Below, one piece after another: positions 10,263 through 23,341 of a stretch of 59,801 nucleotides of DNA (its first letter is position 1; every line of letters begins with the position of its first letter). This DNA comes from Hyaloperonospora brassicae. Its lineage: Eukaryota > Oomycota > Peronosporomycetes > Peronosporales > Peronosporaceae. Under the pieces are notes generated by a model. That model was not told the DNA's origin. It saw only the letters and a list, made by a program, of their open reading frames with translations, and did no database searches. Both the position numbers and the translations under genes were made by a program. The DNA is taken from the NCBI GenBank assembly GCA_947650285.1, contig CANTFL010000774.1:1-59801 (forward strand), written 5' to 3'.

Positions 10263-12418
10263 AACTTCAACAGTCGTTTTCTGTCACTCAGTCGTTTGAT
10301 CCCATTATTCGTGCCAACGGGCTCATCTCCGAGCGCGCTCCACCAATCATTTTGACTCTCAATTAATGCGGTTGGCAAGATCCACACTTTCCAACATTAA
10401 TCGATTGCGCTTCTCCGCAATAATGTAGAATATCGGGAAAGGAATGTAAAAATGTGGGATAAGACCAATATTTCAGTTTTTATGTCTGACGATATATGAA
10501 TTTACTTGCTATTCGTCCATCGAGTCCTAGAAGAATTCATCAAAATCCTCGATAAGATTTAAACGACGTACCCACATTATAAGATTCTTTCTGTTTTAAT
10601 AGCATCCGAACTGGAACACTTTTTTGATATTTTTGTATGGAAAGAGAGGCTATTAGAGACAGAAGAACAATATACTCCTATAAGTCCCCGAACGATTAAA
10701 GAAAAGTTAGCACTAACCAGGCTCGATGGTCGTCTTAAAGGATGCATCGCGACGAAGTTTTGTTTTCAGACTCCTTGGATACCAGACACATGGGTCAGAG
10801 CTTCTCGTCAAACCAGTATACGCGTGAAAGGGACTTTCTTAAAAAGCTTATGAACGAAAACGAAGCTTTTAAACGACAAGGTCACCAAGCAATTGATTTG
10901 ATTTCAATGCTGACGTAAATAATTTTACGGTCCTGAGATATGGCGTCATATCGATAACCCTTTATAGATGCGAAAGTTTTTTGCAGCAGATTGGTGGCTT
11001 TTAATGCCAAGATCTATCTCCATTATTATATTATGAGATGAGACAGGTAATGAAAGTTTTTGAATTTTATTGCTTGATATAACTAATCCTAATTTTTTAT
11101 GTAGCTTACCCTTCAGCTCCTTTTCGAACCATCTGGAATTGTCTCTGCTGAACGATGTTAAAGAAACTTGAGCTTTATATACTCTAATAAAAGAAATCGA
11201 TAATATAAATCGAGAGCCAAGTATATCGGGCAGTGTTCACATGAATACGAAAAGCATCAAGTGCATACAAAGAGTAAGTAGGGCTCAACTCGGCTATCTA
11301 CGAACGAGAAATACAAAGAGTAGAGTCGTCGTATCATATGCAGAGGCTCGTACCAGATCCAGAGTTGAATAATAAAAACCGGGGTAGAAGCTTAAGAATC
11401 GTAAATATTGACATGGAACAAGACTATGAACAGTAAGCGATGTCAATAACGGATATAAGGGACATTAGAAGACGAAGGCGATGTTAACTTCGGTACTGAG
11501 ACTGCTGCTTCTATCGTAGCCGATGTGGTCCCAGAATTAGGCTTGCATGATGGTCTTGCTTCTCTAGAAGAAAATATCAATTGTGTTAACAATAACAGCA
11601 TAAGCAGCGAAGATGCACACCACAATATCTAGAGTGCCACATGCATTACCTCTAAGAAGGTATAAATGTCTACCAGATAGCACTGCTCCAATCAATTTTC
11701 GTTGATAAACGTTAGTTACGATCCTTTATGTCATTATATAATGCAGAAGCTAGCCGTTATCATTTTTGTCTGCAATTTAAGATTTAATTTATCGAAACGT
11801 TTAAAGGGAGCTTGCTATAGAATCTGGTAAAAACATATATATTTATCAAAGTAGAAGCATGTATTACGATGATATTAAGGAATGGTGGGGGATATATATA
11901 TTTGATGCTTTAAAAAGTCTTGTACGATAAATAAAGTATAAGGAACAAGAATATAGGTAAACTGATGTGATAGTAAATCGAGTTCATTAATAAAAAAAGC
12001 TGAGTTGCTCTACAACAGTTACTATCAGTGCGGAACGGCTTGTTGCGATGGATCATAACTTGACCGTTGTAATGCTTAAAATTATACTACAGTGGTCACA
12101 TCGTTCACTTAGCGTCCAACAACATGAACTCGTTACTTATCATTTTTGTATATTCTAACGGCACTTGCTATTTTCTGAGCTTGATGCAAAATTATTTTCA
12201 GGTTTACCTACTCACAGGACATTGATGTGCACAGCCACAGAATACTCACGTGTACCTACACAAGATAAAAAATAATAAGAGACTCATTTAGTACATCGCA
12301 ACTCTTCTCGCCGTTTACACATCACCTTTCAGCACTACAGTTGCAACTTGCGAATTAAGTATCCCTTGTTACGTATGCAGCGTTCGGCTTGACCACCAGT
12401 TCGATAGCAATTGATTTA
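10263..12418. other. AT-rich intergenic with protein-like remnants
   Basis: Two + strand stretches look once-coding: about 10616-10780 (contains EQYTPISPRTIKEKLALTRL) and 11462-11632 (acidic, contains EDEGDVNFGTETAASIVADV, ends in TAG). Neither matches a family I can name. They may be remnants of transposon ORFs. Confidence 0.3.
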
Positions 12419-12440
12419 CAGTCATCCCTTCGTAAAGCGA
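12419..12440 (+). repeat. Possible pogo-type terminal inverted repeat (left end)
   Basis: CAGTCATCCCTTCGTAAAGC preceded by TA resembles the CAGT-starting ends and TA target site of pogo/Tigger elements. It lies just outside the transposase remnant. The matching right end was not found. Confidence 0.4.
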
Positions 12441-12609
12441 ATCAAAATGGGTGGCGTTTTTGCCTCGTACCTTATATAAAGCTCTCATAAAGACTATCAG
12501 TCTGAACCCAATGAAGAAATGCATCCATGGTTCACTGAGTCTTTCGCATCAATGACTGGTGAATAGAGTGCTCGTTGATACTCGCCAGCTTCTTTGTCAA
12601 TTTTCACGG

Positions 12610-14045
12610 TCATTCTGTAGCGAAAGAAATAATGACAGACGGAGACAACACTTTAAGAGCCTCGGATGGCCCAAAGGTCACTTCATCGGACCAGTCACCA
12701 TCATTTTTGTTCTCAATCGCCTCATGCTCGTTTATATCTAAGCTGGACTCAATTGGCTCGTCGTCATCCTCACCGATATTATCGACGACTATGACGCTGC
12801 AAGTCAAACCTTTCATGAGCTTTTTCTGCTCGTCCTTAACAGATACATCGATGTTTTTATTGTATTCGCGTAGTTGGGTGAGATCGGCCATCTTTGCCGC
12901 CCCCACTATAGCACACTTGCTCCATCAGCTTCGAATCACTTGCTTAGGTACCTCCTCTTAGCTTATTATAGCGACGCGCACAGCCTCCGAGATACTTATC
13001 TTTCGGTTGATTCTGGTGTGGTATACATCCAGGAGTCAACGAAAATAATTTTTTTAAAACCGCACTTTGGATGACCGTGTTATTCTTATTAAAAAAAATT
13101 ACGTAAAAAAATATCTTGTCAAGGGAAGATCCATTCCAACTTACCTGCGTCGATCGGTTACAAGTGTGCTGTCATATTTGGCGGCAGGAATGCCAGCTTG
13201 ACATTGTAGCGCTCAGCGGCGCCGTAGTGACACGACGCGTTGTCCAGCAGAAGAAGCACTCCCTGTCTGCATCTTAGCATCGAAATGCCGGAACCACTCA
13301 GCAAAGTTGACCTGTTTGTCCACGCAGTCTGTTCGTCGAAGTACAAAATTTTCATATGCTTGGTGTTGGCTTTGCGAAATGCTCGTGATTGCTTCGACTT
13401 GCCTATGACTTCGAGAATCATCTTCTCGGTCCCTTTCATGTTGCAGCACGTTGCGACTGCGATACGATCCTTCTCTGACTTCTTGCTGTTACCAGTGTCT
13501 TGTTTGAATGTAGGCAAAAGAAGGGGTCTGATTCGTCAAAATTTAATATATGTCTTGTGAATATTGTCCAATCAGCTCTTCAAGATCCAATCAATTCACC
13601 GCGAATTGAGCGCGATCAACTGAGTATGCCTCGCCATGAAGCACATGGTGCTGGATGCCGTTTCGAGTCCTAAATTTGAGCAGCAACCCATTAGGAAGCC
13701 GTCTAAAATTATCGCTTTAACATAAAGCGGCTTGGAAAAAGCAACTTTCTTCTTCTTTAAATCGTCTTTGAGAATCGCTTTGCCGACATTGAGACGATTG
13801 AATGGTAAGAACGAAGCCTCAAACTCTGGAAACAGCAACTTTCGATTGCTCTTCCTGCCCGTGGCAACGAACGCGTTGGCTGGTGTTTGAAAAATCCGAT
13901 CTGATGCCGTTGTGGAGATTCGAAGGCCGATCTATTCCCTGTCCCAGTCTTGTATTTGGAAATCATTTATGGCTAGCGTGCGTGTGATGAGCACCTGCAC
14001 CTGACGCTTTTGATCCATCGTCAGAATTGTTCGCTTTGACGACAT
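12610..14045 (-). pseudogene. Decayed pogo/Tigger (DDE_1) transposase
   Basis: On the minus strand the N-terminal MSSKRTILTMDQKRQVQVL starts at 14045. A middle part with VATGRKSNRKLLFPEFE-like text follows. Then comes a clear DDE_1 catalytic segment at 13517-13158 with DRIAVATCCNMKGTEKM, VIGKSKQSRAFR, then VLLLLDNASCH and VKLAFLPPNMTAHL. The DNASCH and LPPNMTAHL blocks are hallmarks of the pogo/CENP-B superfamily. An acidic C-terminal tail (12906-12610, containing GEDDDEPIESS) follows. Several frameshifts and stops break it. Confidence 0.75.
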
Positions 14046-16378
14046 ATGTAAGGTGAAACGGATGCAGATGTGATAAGGGGCCGGCAATGCAAAATTGTGG
14101 CAAGTATAATATAGAGAGAAACTGGTGATTATGCTCGTTGTTTCAGTACCCTATTCCTTAAGTCTCTTATATAGAGTCAGCATACAAAAAACAAGTGACA
14201 CATCTTGGTGCGAAACTTTCAGTTCCTCAAACAGGAATATAACCCTCTATAGAGGTTCTTATATGGTGGTACGACTAAATTTGTTGTCCCCTATAGAATG
14301 AAGACGCATAAGAACAGCACATTATACCAGATCTTAAACTTATATCAAGCTCCATCCTAAATTGTCGCACCCATTCTCCAAATATCGCAGGTCTTAAAGA
14401 CGCTGTCAGAGATGTAGCAGCCAGGCCTATAGCGCCCAAAATCTTTTTTTAACCATAATGATTTTTTAAACTGTATTTAGCCCCTTCCTTAAGGAAATTG
14501 TTGTGTTAATATGCCGTCGATACTTATGGTCACTAATATTCAATTGGCCGTTTAGGTGACCGCGAAAATCTTTAATGTTATGCGACCGATCAATTAACAT
14601 TCCTGTACACATTCAAAGTCACCAATCCTAGCATTTTGTAAGACAATGGTATGATCGTTCTCAGTATTGCCGTTTCAGTGTAAGTTTTCATTCACATCCA
14701 CAAGTAGACCCCTACTGCATAGAGTAAAAATTTATAAACTTGATGCGATTCTAGATGCTGTGGCGGCTTTTCCACTTGCGGCAAGATTAATCGCACAAGG
14801 TAGCAGGCACATGTATTATATCAGTAACAGGTCATATTTCGGCCGAGGGGAAGGAAAAGTCTAGTTCTGACAAATGACAATGGATCACATGAGGATTCGA
14901 GTGTCCAGTGTCAACAGACAGTAGTAAATTACTTAATGAAGCTAGATTTTGAATAAACAAACTTGTGTATAAAGTATATAATGAATTAATATCACCCGTA
15001 CCGTAGCTATGCAGCATTTTACCAGAAAAATAATTATTATCGAAGAGCTTTTCATTTCTTATAATGAACGCAATTGTCAACGTAATACATTGAAGTACAT
15101 AAAAATATAAAAATTATTAAATTGTAGGCTATTAAAGAATAGAAATCGTTTAGCTCGCGAAGTTTCAAGGTATGTTATCAGGGTACGATTCGTGAATCGG
15201 CTACACGAAGTATAAAACCTTAATAAAACCTAGAATTTGTTTGCTTAAAGGATGCATTTAATAGAAACTTGTCAACGTATAGGTAAGATACGAGCCGGCG
15301 TTAAATAGATTAACTGCAAGGAATCCTGCGAAAAAATAAACGGAATTGTCTTTTATGTGTCAGATTTATATTTTCTTCATAGTGGCTGGAATATATAGCA
15401 CTTAAAAACAGTACTTGATACTGTTGGAAAAACTTTAATTGCAGTTGAATGTCAGATGTTGAATTTGAATGGCAGCTGGTGAAGTAAAGGGCAGTTGGTG
15501 AAGGTTAATGACATTTCTCTTTCATAAGTATGATCCCAGGTTGTATTTTTCCCGTCGAATTACACAGAGTCCTGACGGTAGGAAGGTAGGATTTGCATAA
15601 TAAAAATGAACGACAGTTTCATATCCGTATCGTCAAGATCAAGTGTTCTGAAATTTACAGTACTACATTTATTTATATAAGATCTGCAACATTTAGCGCT
15701 TTTGCGAAAGAAATTGGTTTGGCTAAACGAGCTATATGTGTCGGTTCAGAACACAATACAATGTGTTTGCTTAGGTCATAGAGGTTTAAGTGCTGGTACA
15801 TTGGTCTTCAACAGTGTAATCCCCTACACCAAAAAGGTATCTAGATCATATGTATTCACAATATCCAATTTTTGTGATCAAAGACGCTATCGTAAGGCAA
15901 TTATCTTGTGCAGGTCAAAATGCGAATGATATTAATTTGAATTCCTTCAACCGAAATTTTCTTTTGCATCAAATTGAGTGTAGGTTTTTTCCCTACACTA
16001 GAGTAAAATTCGAAAATGTAGCAGTGGTGGCTGATATAATAAGGATTAGTAAATTTAATACACAACATACTACCCGTACCCGTGCATACGAGGTGCCACC
16101 ACAGTGTACTATTGGAACAGAACACGTACTCATTTCGTGCTTGTACCACCCAAGTGTACTACCATTACGCCAATGACTTTAGCTTTCCTATGCTGTAAGC
16201 ATGAGATTGCGAATATTTCCGCAATCTTCACCATCGGCAAAGAGATGATGATAACCAATTATTAAATCCGTCGTTTTTATAACATTGCGCACAGGATCAT
16301 AAGCCTCACTATTCCCAGTACAGGTTACGCGAGTGCATTAATAAATATTCGTAGATCATCAATCAGTTTTTGGCATTT
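14046..16378. other. AT-rich intergenic, nothing recognised
   Basis: Only short random-looking frames. No motif, repeat family or RNA gene recognised. Confidence 0.35.
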
Positions 16379-16495
16379 CTTCAGGTTGTTGTCGTATTTT
16401 GGTCATTGCTCATCCTTTCTTTCTCAATCATCTTCCGATTTGTCCTTTCTTCGGTTTGTTGTCGTCTTTTGCTCATTGCTCATCCTTCCTTTTTT
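16379..16495. repeat. Tandem duplication of about 65-70 bp
   Basis: Two copies of a T-rich unit beginning CTTC-GGTTTGTTGTCGT and containing GCTCATTGCTCATCCTT-type text follow each other directly. Confidence 0.6.
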
Positions 16496-18220
16496 AAGCC
16501 TCAAATAATTAAAATGTAAAAGTAAATATCATTAGCAGCATGGTAAAGCCACAAATATATATATATCAGTGTCTCTCGTTTGCTTTCATGACAACAATGC
16601 CACTAGAGATGACAGCGAATTGTACCATGTCGAAATGGCTTATAAAATTAGAAGGACAGAAGTAAGGTAATCTTACAAAAAATGAATTACGACCTATTTA
16701 AGGCTTACTCTTAATCGTCGACTACCTATTTTCTCTCGCAAAACGATGATAAAAGGAGATATAAACATAAGTTAGTCGTCTTGAAATCTTGTGCGAAGAG
16801 GAGAGCGATAATAGATATTCTCTCGAAACCATGTTGCAGTTTTGTAGATGTCCGTACGTATGGGGTATTCTATAAATACAATTTTTGGTTTCGGATTATA
16901 AGGTGTAGATGTTAGCCCTGCATTGAATTTCTTGTGTTATCGCTTTCTTTATTTTGGCGCTCAATATATCACATCTAGACAACCAGCTCTTTGGGTTGAG
17001 CTGGCGCTAGTCCATCGTCACATACAATTGGACGATACATACCCAGCAAATGCAATGGTATATCAAGTGGAATTGAGTCAGCGTCCATGGAATTGGAGAA
17101 CGACTGCTTCGCCGTGACAGAAAAATTACGTTGTACATTTCAGAGCACACGGCAAACATGGTGATTTAACGCCGAAACTTACGCTGCCTGACAGGTCCGA
17201 TCCCATCGAATAATGTCGAGCCCAAAACCTACTGATAAATGTAAATAAACAGTTTCGTAAAAGGAATATGGGAAAGACAACGACGTGACCGACTCAGGTA
17301 GATGTGCTGTTATAAGCTTAAGATCCAATGTTATCAAGGGCTTTTAGTGAATAAATGCACGTCTGTTGAATGGATCAGGCATTATTGGCTGTGTACTGAG
17401 TCCGCAAATAGTGACTGACCTCAATTTAATAGCGTGGTAGTAACCTGCTAATACCATCACCATCCATCACTACACTACTTTGCGAAATGCACACCATGTG
17501 CCTCGCTTTACACTGTGTAGACCCGAACTGATCTTGTTTAATATAGTTGATAACAAGCGGCTTCTCTATACGTGGAGATAATCAGGAACGTTGGTCATGT
17601 GAATTGACTTGTTGTCAGGTGAGCGTTGGAGGGTTACTGACATTGCGATATCCTCCATTTGATGATGAGCTATTTCCATGTGGCAGCTGAAACATCAGAA
17701 ATAAAGAATCGGGTGTTTTAGATGACAAATATTGCGTTCAACAAACTCATGGGAAGTCGAGACTGCAAGTCGATGATGACTGGTATTGCGGTCAATACGC
17801 ACACGGAAAGTCGAGACTGTGACAGATCTGCGTTGCACAAGCCAATTGATAGTCATAAGTGTAGGTCATGACGACCTGAGCTAAAATCTTCTGCAAAGAA
17901 TTGTATATTGACCCAGTAGTCGATAATCACATCACAAGACGGTCGAAACGAGGTGTTAGGCATTATGAGCCCTTGCCATCTGCGCCGTCTACCCAGTCGG
18001 CAGCTTTTGTCATGTTGTCCATTCATTTAGGATAAGGGCAAGACTAGTTGAATGGAATCGTTGATGACGGCAATAATTGGTCGGATGAAGCGCAAGGAAT
18101 GTCGATCACACGTGCGCACATCTGGAGAGCTGCGTACAGGCGACTGATTACTTATCAGGTCAATGGTCTTTATTGGCGTTGTATCAGCACATTCCCTGCA
18201 TCGCCTCTTTCGCACACCAG
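16496..18220. other. Intergenic; one imperfect tandem pair
   Basis: No gene recognised. At about 17710-17820 a unit of roughly 55 bp containing GGAAGTCGAGACTG occurs twice. The final part (17.9-18.2 kb) is the 3' flank of the eIF2A gene. Confidence 0.35.
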
Positions 18221-20287
18221 CTACGCAGAGAGTTGAGCCACTTTGTCTCGCAGACCCTGTTCAGTCTCGAGCTTGTGCAGCTGATCGTCGTTCAGCACGT
18301 CGCCACTCTCCTTCTTCGCTTTGATCGCGTCAATCTGCTTCAGTTTCTTCAGCAAACTCTCACCTTTTTAGCCTTCTCCCATGAAGTCAGCTCGACGGAC
18401 TCATTTCTGTCGGTGCACTGAGGTGGTGCCAGCAAGTTTGGCGATCGCCTCGTCCACGGCAGCCTTGGCTTCAACAGCCTCCTGCGCCTTTTTCTTACAG
18501 GCACTCTTGCTCAGTTTCTTGGGCGCTGCAGCGGTCATGACCGGAATCACACGAGGTGCAGCACCAGGTATGGTTGAGGTATTGCTGGGAGGAGCTGCAT
18601 ACTTGTTACTGTCCAGTTTCTTCGGTCCACCTTCTTCTTCTCGCATCATTGCAGCGAGCGCTCCTGTCGATTTTGGCGGACGGTATGCTTGCGGCTTCGG
18701 CGCAGCATTTGAAGTCGTGGATGATGAACCAAAGCCCGCCTCGTCGTCGTTTCGGCGTGGAGACTGCGGTTAACACAAGTACGTGTCCAGTGCTGCCGGG
18801 TGGAATTTGAGGTCATACAGCTCGCCGCGCTCTTCCTGGTAAATGGGACCAGCGCCATTTTAGCGGAAAATTTTATAGCCGTTGTCGACACGCAGACGCG
18901 GGAACGTAGTCGCCACTGCAAAGTAGCGGCTGTCCGGCGACCACGCGAATGTCGTCGCGGAGTTTAACGTTGCAGAGCCCATCTTTTTGACCTTGTTGCG
19001 CTCCAAAAAGTCCATGTCACCACGAAGATTTCCAAAGCCAGCCAGACACAAGAAGCGACCGTGCGGGTTCCAGCTGACGTGATTCCGGGGCGCTGCAGCA
19101 AACTCAAAGACTGGGATCGCCTTGCTGTCGTAAAGCGTGGCATTCGCAGGCATTGCACCCGCGATCACCACAAACCCGCGGCCCGTCGGGTCCCACGCCA
19201 CATCGTGCACTGTGCCTTCTTTCGTTAGCAGGACAATGCAGTCATACTCGCCGTCGCTCTGCAGGAAAAAGAGACCTGTTTCACAGTAGTACGACTTGCC
19301 TGACGTATCAATGTCCGTGCGAGTTTCAATGATCAGTGCACTGCCTGTGGGAGACCACTTGAATGTCACGTCCTGTGCCTTGTAAAAGCTCTTCGTTGCT
19401 GTCGGCACATCGAGGTTGGTAAATTGAAAAATCTTGACACCAGCAGGCTTGCCCTTCTTCTCTGGAACGAACTGAGCCACCTTGTATGGATCTCGGCCAG
19501 GAGCCAGGAGCAACACTGGAGTTCGCCACGTTCTAATCACAAAAGACCGCACCACATCATACCATCATCAACTCAGCTTATTCTAGCTCCTCGCGTAATA
19601 CAGCCGATTTGTTCCACGTACGGGGAGGTTGATTGGACCGATCGGTCCCGCTGCGACGTCGCGACCGCTGTACAGCATCACACTGTTTGCACTCTGACGC
19701 GCACAGACTGTCTCATCAGACGACCACTGAAGCGGCGACCATTTCTATCACAACAACAACAACAAAAAGATGAAGAGCAAAAGCTCGATGACAGCACGTC
19801 AGCTCAAGACACGCACACACCACACCATACCTATTCTCCTGCTCTCGTCAATAAGCGTCTCACGTACATCACGTGTATAGGACTTTTGCTTGAACCGTGC
19901 GACTTCTTTGCATGTGAGCGCGTCCCACACAACGAGGTTACCGAGGTCCGAGATTTCTGGGGCCGCTGCAATGTCAACAAGTGCGAGCCAAGTGGCGACC
20001 AGGCCACTGCTAGAATGCCTGGATTGACCACGTTTACGACGACAGCACCACTGTCCGAGTCGTGCACCGTAAATCGGATGCAGTGCGCACGAGTGCGAGA
20101 AGCTTGCCATCGTTGGTGAACTCCAAGAGATCAGCAAAGCCTACAGCTACAAAATTGTCATCGCGCTCAATCTTGAGCGTCTTGTTCCTGCTAGAAGAGG
20201 GCGGACCCAAGATGGGTTCAACACCGCTCTTGCCACGGAGAAACAACTTGGTACGTGTTCGAATTGCGAGTCGTCGCTTGCGGTCAT
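18221..20287 (-). pseudogene. EIF2A: Eukaryotic translation initiation factor 2A gene, disrupted
   Basis: eIF2A is a cytoplasmic beta-propeller protein that can bring initiator tRNA to the 40S subunit. Matching blocks run in order: a likely start MTASDDSQFEHV at 20287, then KLFLRGKSGVEPILGPP, VHDSDSGAVVVNVVNPG, NLVVWDALTCKEVARFKQK, intron 19867-19745, KWSPLQWSSDETVCARQ, intron 19617-19516, APGRDPYKVAQFVPEKKG, NHVSWNPHGRFLCLAGFGN, PRLRVDNGYKIF, then the C-terminal helix region ending LETEQGLRDKVAQLSA at 18221. The introns are GT-AG. Lesions seen: single-base frameshifts near 20240, 20090, 19950, 18390 and 18375, and in-frame TAA at 18860-18862 and 18770-18772. The longest intact part (19515-18863) covers the propeller core. 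It could be a pseudogene, or the lesions could partly be assembly errors; MCM8 and CTF8 in the same window are clean. Confidence 0.85.
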
Positions 20288-21057
20288 TGTGGCAGTGTCT
20301 GTATGCACGAAATCGAGTGCAGTTGGAATGGCAGGTGGATGGAGTTAGAGCGCGTGAGTGACGAAGAGGTGCGTCGGTGGATCCGTATCGAGACGTAGAG
20401 GTGGTAAACGAAACATTTGCAGTCAATCTACGTGCCAAATGCAGTAACGTCGGTGCTGTTGGATGCGTCCAAGAGAAGAAGAGCTGACTTACCTGTCGCC
20501 ATTAGCGCGAGCTTTGAGGTTGTATGACTCGCACACGTAGTGCGTGATCACGTATGTCACTGAAGAGGAAGAGTGACACGGCACGTATCTGACCATCGTT
20601 TCCATTGCACAGGGAATTTGTATTGCATGGGCGCGTCATCTGCGTATTTTTAATGGCCACGGACAAGCCAAGAGCGTTTTTGTGGAGACAAGAGACGCTA
20701 CAAACCGACAGACCGTTACGCTACAGGCAGAAGAGACCAATTCGTTTGCTGGATGAAATCGTTTGAGTCGTTTTGTGCTGTTGTTTGATAGACGGACGGT
20801 AGAGAGGAAGCATGTGAACTGCCGGTTGCAGCGCTCATTATAAGATGTGTGTGTAGCCAAAATGCAACATTACGATTGTATTGTCTTACGAAATGCGTTA
20901 TCTACAATATAGTTCCAGCTACTATTTGCATTGTTCATCGATTCGATTAAAAGGACTGCAACACTCGTGCGTTCCGGATGCCTCGACGAGCTACAGAGCG
21001 AATCATACTCGACCTTTTTGCGTTGCTGAAAGGATAAATGCATTAAAAAAGTAGAGA
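20288..21057. other. 5' flank of eIF2A, no separate gene recognised
   Basis: An ATG followed by GTAAGT on the minus strand (20502-20487) could be a tiny upstream exon, but it does not join in phase with the eIF2A frame. The 20636-20860 minus frame has no recognisable motif. Confidence 0.35.
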
Positions 21058-21291
21058 ATGAAGCAAGTTGTTTCCTTGACATTCGCGGCTGTCTTAATCC
21101 TTGGAACTAAAGAAGCAGACGTCGTTTTAAAAGCGCGACTGCTAGTCGAATACTGCGATGAAATGGCAGATTCTATTCTCGGATAGAGTAACAGAAGCGA
21201 GGCAAGAATGATTGCTAGCGAAGAGACGGAAGCATCGAAGCGAGTACGTAAAGATGACACCACTACTACTTTTACATTAGCTTCATCGTAA
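21058..21291 (+). pseudogene. Short secreted-type ORF interrupted by TAG
   Basis: The ATG at 21058 opens with a signal-peptide-like N-terminus (MKQVVSLTFAAVLILGTKEA). The frame reaches a TAG at 21184-21186 after 42 codons, then stays open for 34 more codons to the TAA at 21289. The second part is rich in Glu/Arg/Lys (contains ASEETEASKRVRK). It could be a remnant of a small secreted protein gene or a chance ORF. No RxLR motif is seen. Confidence 0.25.
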
Positions 21292-23281
21292 TGTCATAGA
21301 TTATGAGACCAGCAGGTTTAACCGCCCACAGGGCCTGATACGGAGCTGTTGGCACAAGGTCGGCAGCTCAAAAGGGAAAAACTTTCTAATATATCGGCAA
21401 GATGCCATGAAACACGAAATATTAGTTGGTTAATGTGCTGACGGGACTAGCGAAGCAGATCTCTATACCAGAGACATCACAAAAGACCTATTAGCAGCTG
21501 ATGGGCAAATTTTTTAGTATTTTTGGATCAGTCTTTGGATTAGATATCCCGATATTACGATTGGCAGTGGGCCATTGGCGACTTGTAAATTGGTGGGCTT
21601 TCAACGGGATATCGCCGAGGAAATAATTGTCATATATGTCGCCAGATAAGTATTTTTAAGCACATAATAATCGTTAAGCAAGGGCGGCTGCGAACGTCGA
21701 GATGGCAAAGGCATTTTGGCTTGGTGGTTGACGCAACACTACGTGCTACATGCAGTTTATTAGTGGTGTTAATACCGTAGCACGCCGGGGTACATACAAG
21801 AGAGCCCTTTCTGTGAACCTACACTACTTGTAAGTCAGAGGCAGACTTCGCGGCTCATGGCCACGTCTCACAGCCTCTTACTACAACAGAAATTGAAATT
21901 TGAAGACGTAAATAGCGCAGGATGTATATTATATGGTGGAATCTAATGTATAACGCAAAAGCTTACCAGGGTTCATTCGAATCATAAGCATTGATTGCAC
22001 TCGTTAACGCGCTAAAAATCTTATGCTGTATCCTTTTGAAAAGGGAACTGAACTGAATGAATGCTCATAATATAAGGCGAAAAATTGTCATAAGCACCCA
22101 TGCATTCAAGTAAACTAGTTCTCTCAGTAATCGTAGCATCCAATATTTACAATTGACTGTGACTAACGAGTCAACCTTTCATTCAGTGCTGGCTGGCAGA
22201 CAGGTCAGTCAGCTATTAATGACCCATTAGCCAGTCAGCAAAGGATACGTTCCTAGTATCGTATCGATCGTAAAAGCATGATACTTAAAGATGCGTAATC
22301 AATGTTATTATAAGCTAAACAGATGGCGCATCATAGGACCCACACTAATTATCTCCTTAAAGGGCTGTGTACCACATTTACATTGTAGGTGTCATGGCTT
22401 AAGACACCCGAGTAAGCCCGTATCAGAAACTACGAGAAAGATTATGCTTACCATCCATCAAAATTATTTACAGTGATGTATACGATAAGGTAAGCAGTTC
22501 TCGATCAAGAATTAAGTCAAACGAATAATTATATAATATAACCGAGCGAGCAAATTTAATTGCAGTGGAAATGTCAAGATAATTTCAGTGGACCTGGCCT
22601 CACCGAAATTTTTAAGCGGTATTTGGATGTTAAAGTAGAGAATGCTAATAGTAGATGTCGGTCTAAATGCTACGATACACTTTTTTGTCACATTTAACAA
22701 ATGAAGATCACGCCAGCGATAAGGACAAACTTAAAGCTACATCAACTTCAATTAATGTAGCACGACGCACGAATCGATGGTGCGAATGAAAACCAAGCAG
22801 AAGTATTATTCAGTAAAAATGCTGGCTAAAGGTCACTGATTCTCGAATGTCAAAGATAAACACATTTTTTTGCAAATAAAGGAATATAAAGACTAGGGAA
22901 AATTCCCCTATAAAAACCGAAAATAAGAACCATCTTTAGGCAATTGAGAAAAAAATGCCCCAGATAATTTGTAAAAAAAACGGTGTTACACGTCCTTGTA
23001 TACTCCAGTTTGTGTGGGACACATATAATATCACGTCCGTAATTAATTTCGTTTTCCCTTTGACGGCCGTGACCAACCTTCGCCCTGTTCTAAAAGCCGC
23101 CGATGGGTTCTGCCGCGGGCGTGTTGCGCTTGCAGCCAACAGTTGCAGGCGCACACACGAGATATGAGGACGTAAATGCGTCTTTGTATTATCGGTATAA
23201 GCCGTAAAACAGTCAGTCCGTGCTAATTATATTGACCGTAATGTTATTGCTTTTATTTTGTTGTATAACTTACTATTTTTG
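21292..23281. other. AT-rich intergenic, nothing recognised
   Basis: Scattered short frames only. No family recognised. Confidence 0.35.
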
Positions 23282-23341
23282 ATGCTGTTGCTGCTACTGT
23301 TTATGCTACTGCTGCTACTGCTGTTGCTATTGCTGTTGTTG
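23282..23341. repeat. CTG/CTA-type trinucleotide microsatellite
   Basis: Interrupted run of TGCTGT, TGCTAC and TGTTGC triplets, similar in unit to the tract in MCM8 intron 2. Confidence 0.8.

Noticed and set aside
21003..21263. Hydrophobic minus-strand ORF of 86 codons.
   Set aside because: It starts with GTG and has no internal ATG; it overlaps the better + strand candidate.
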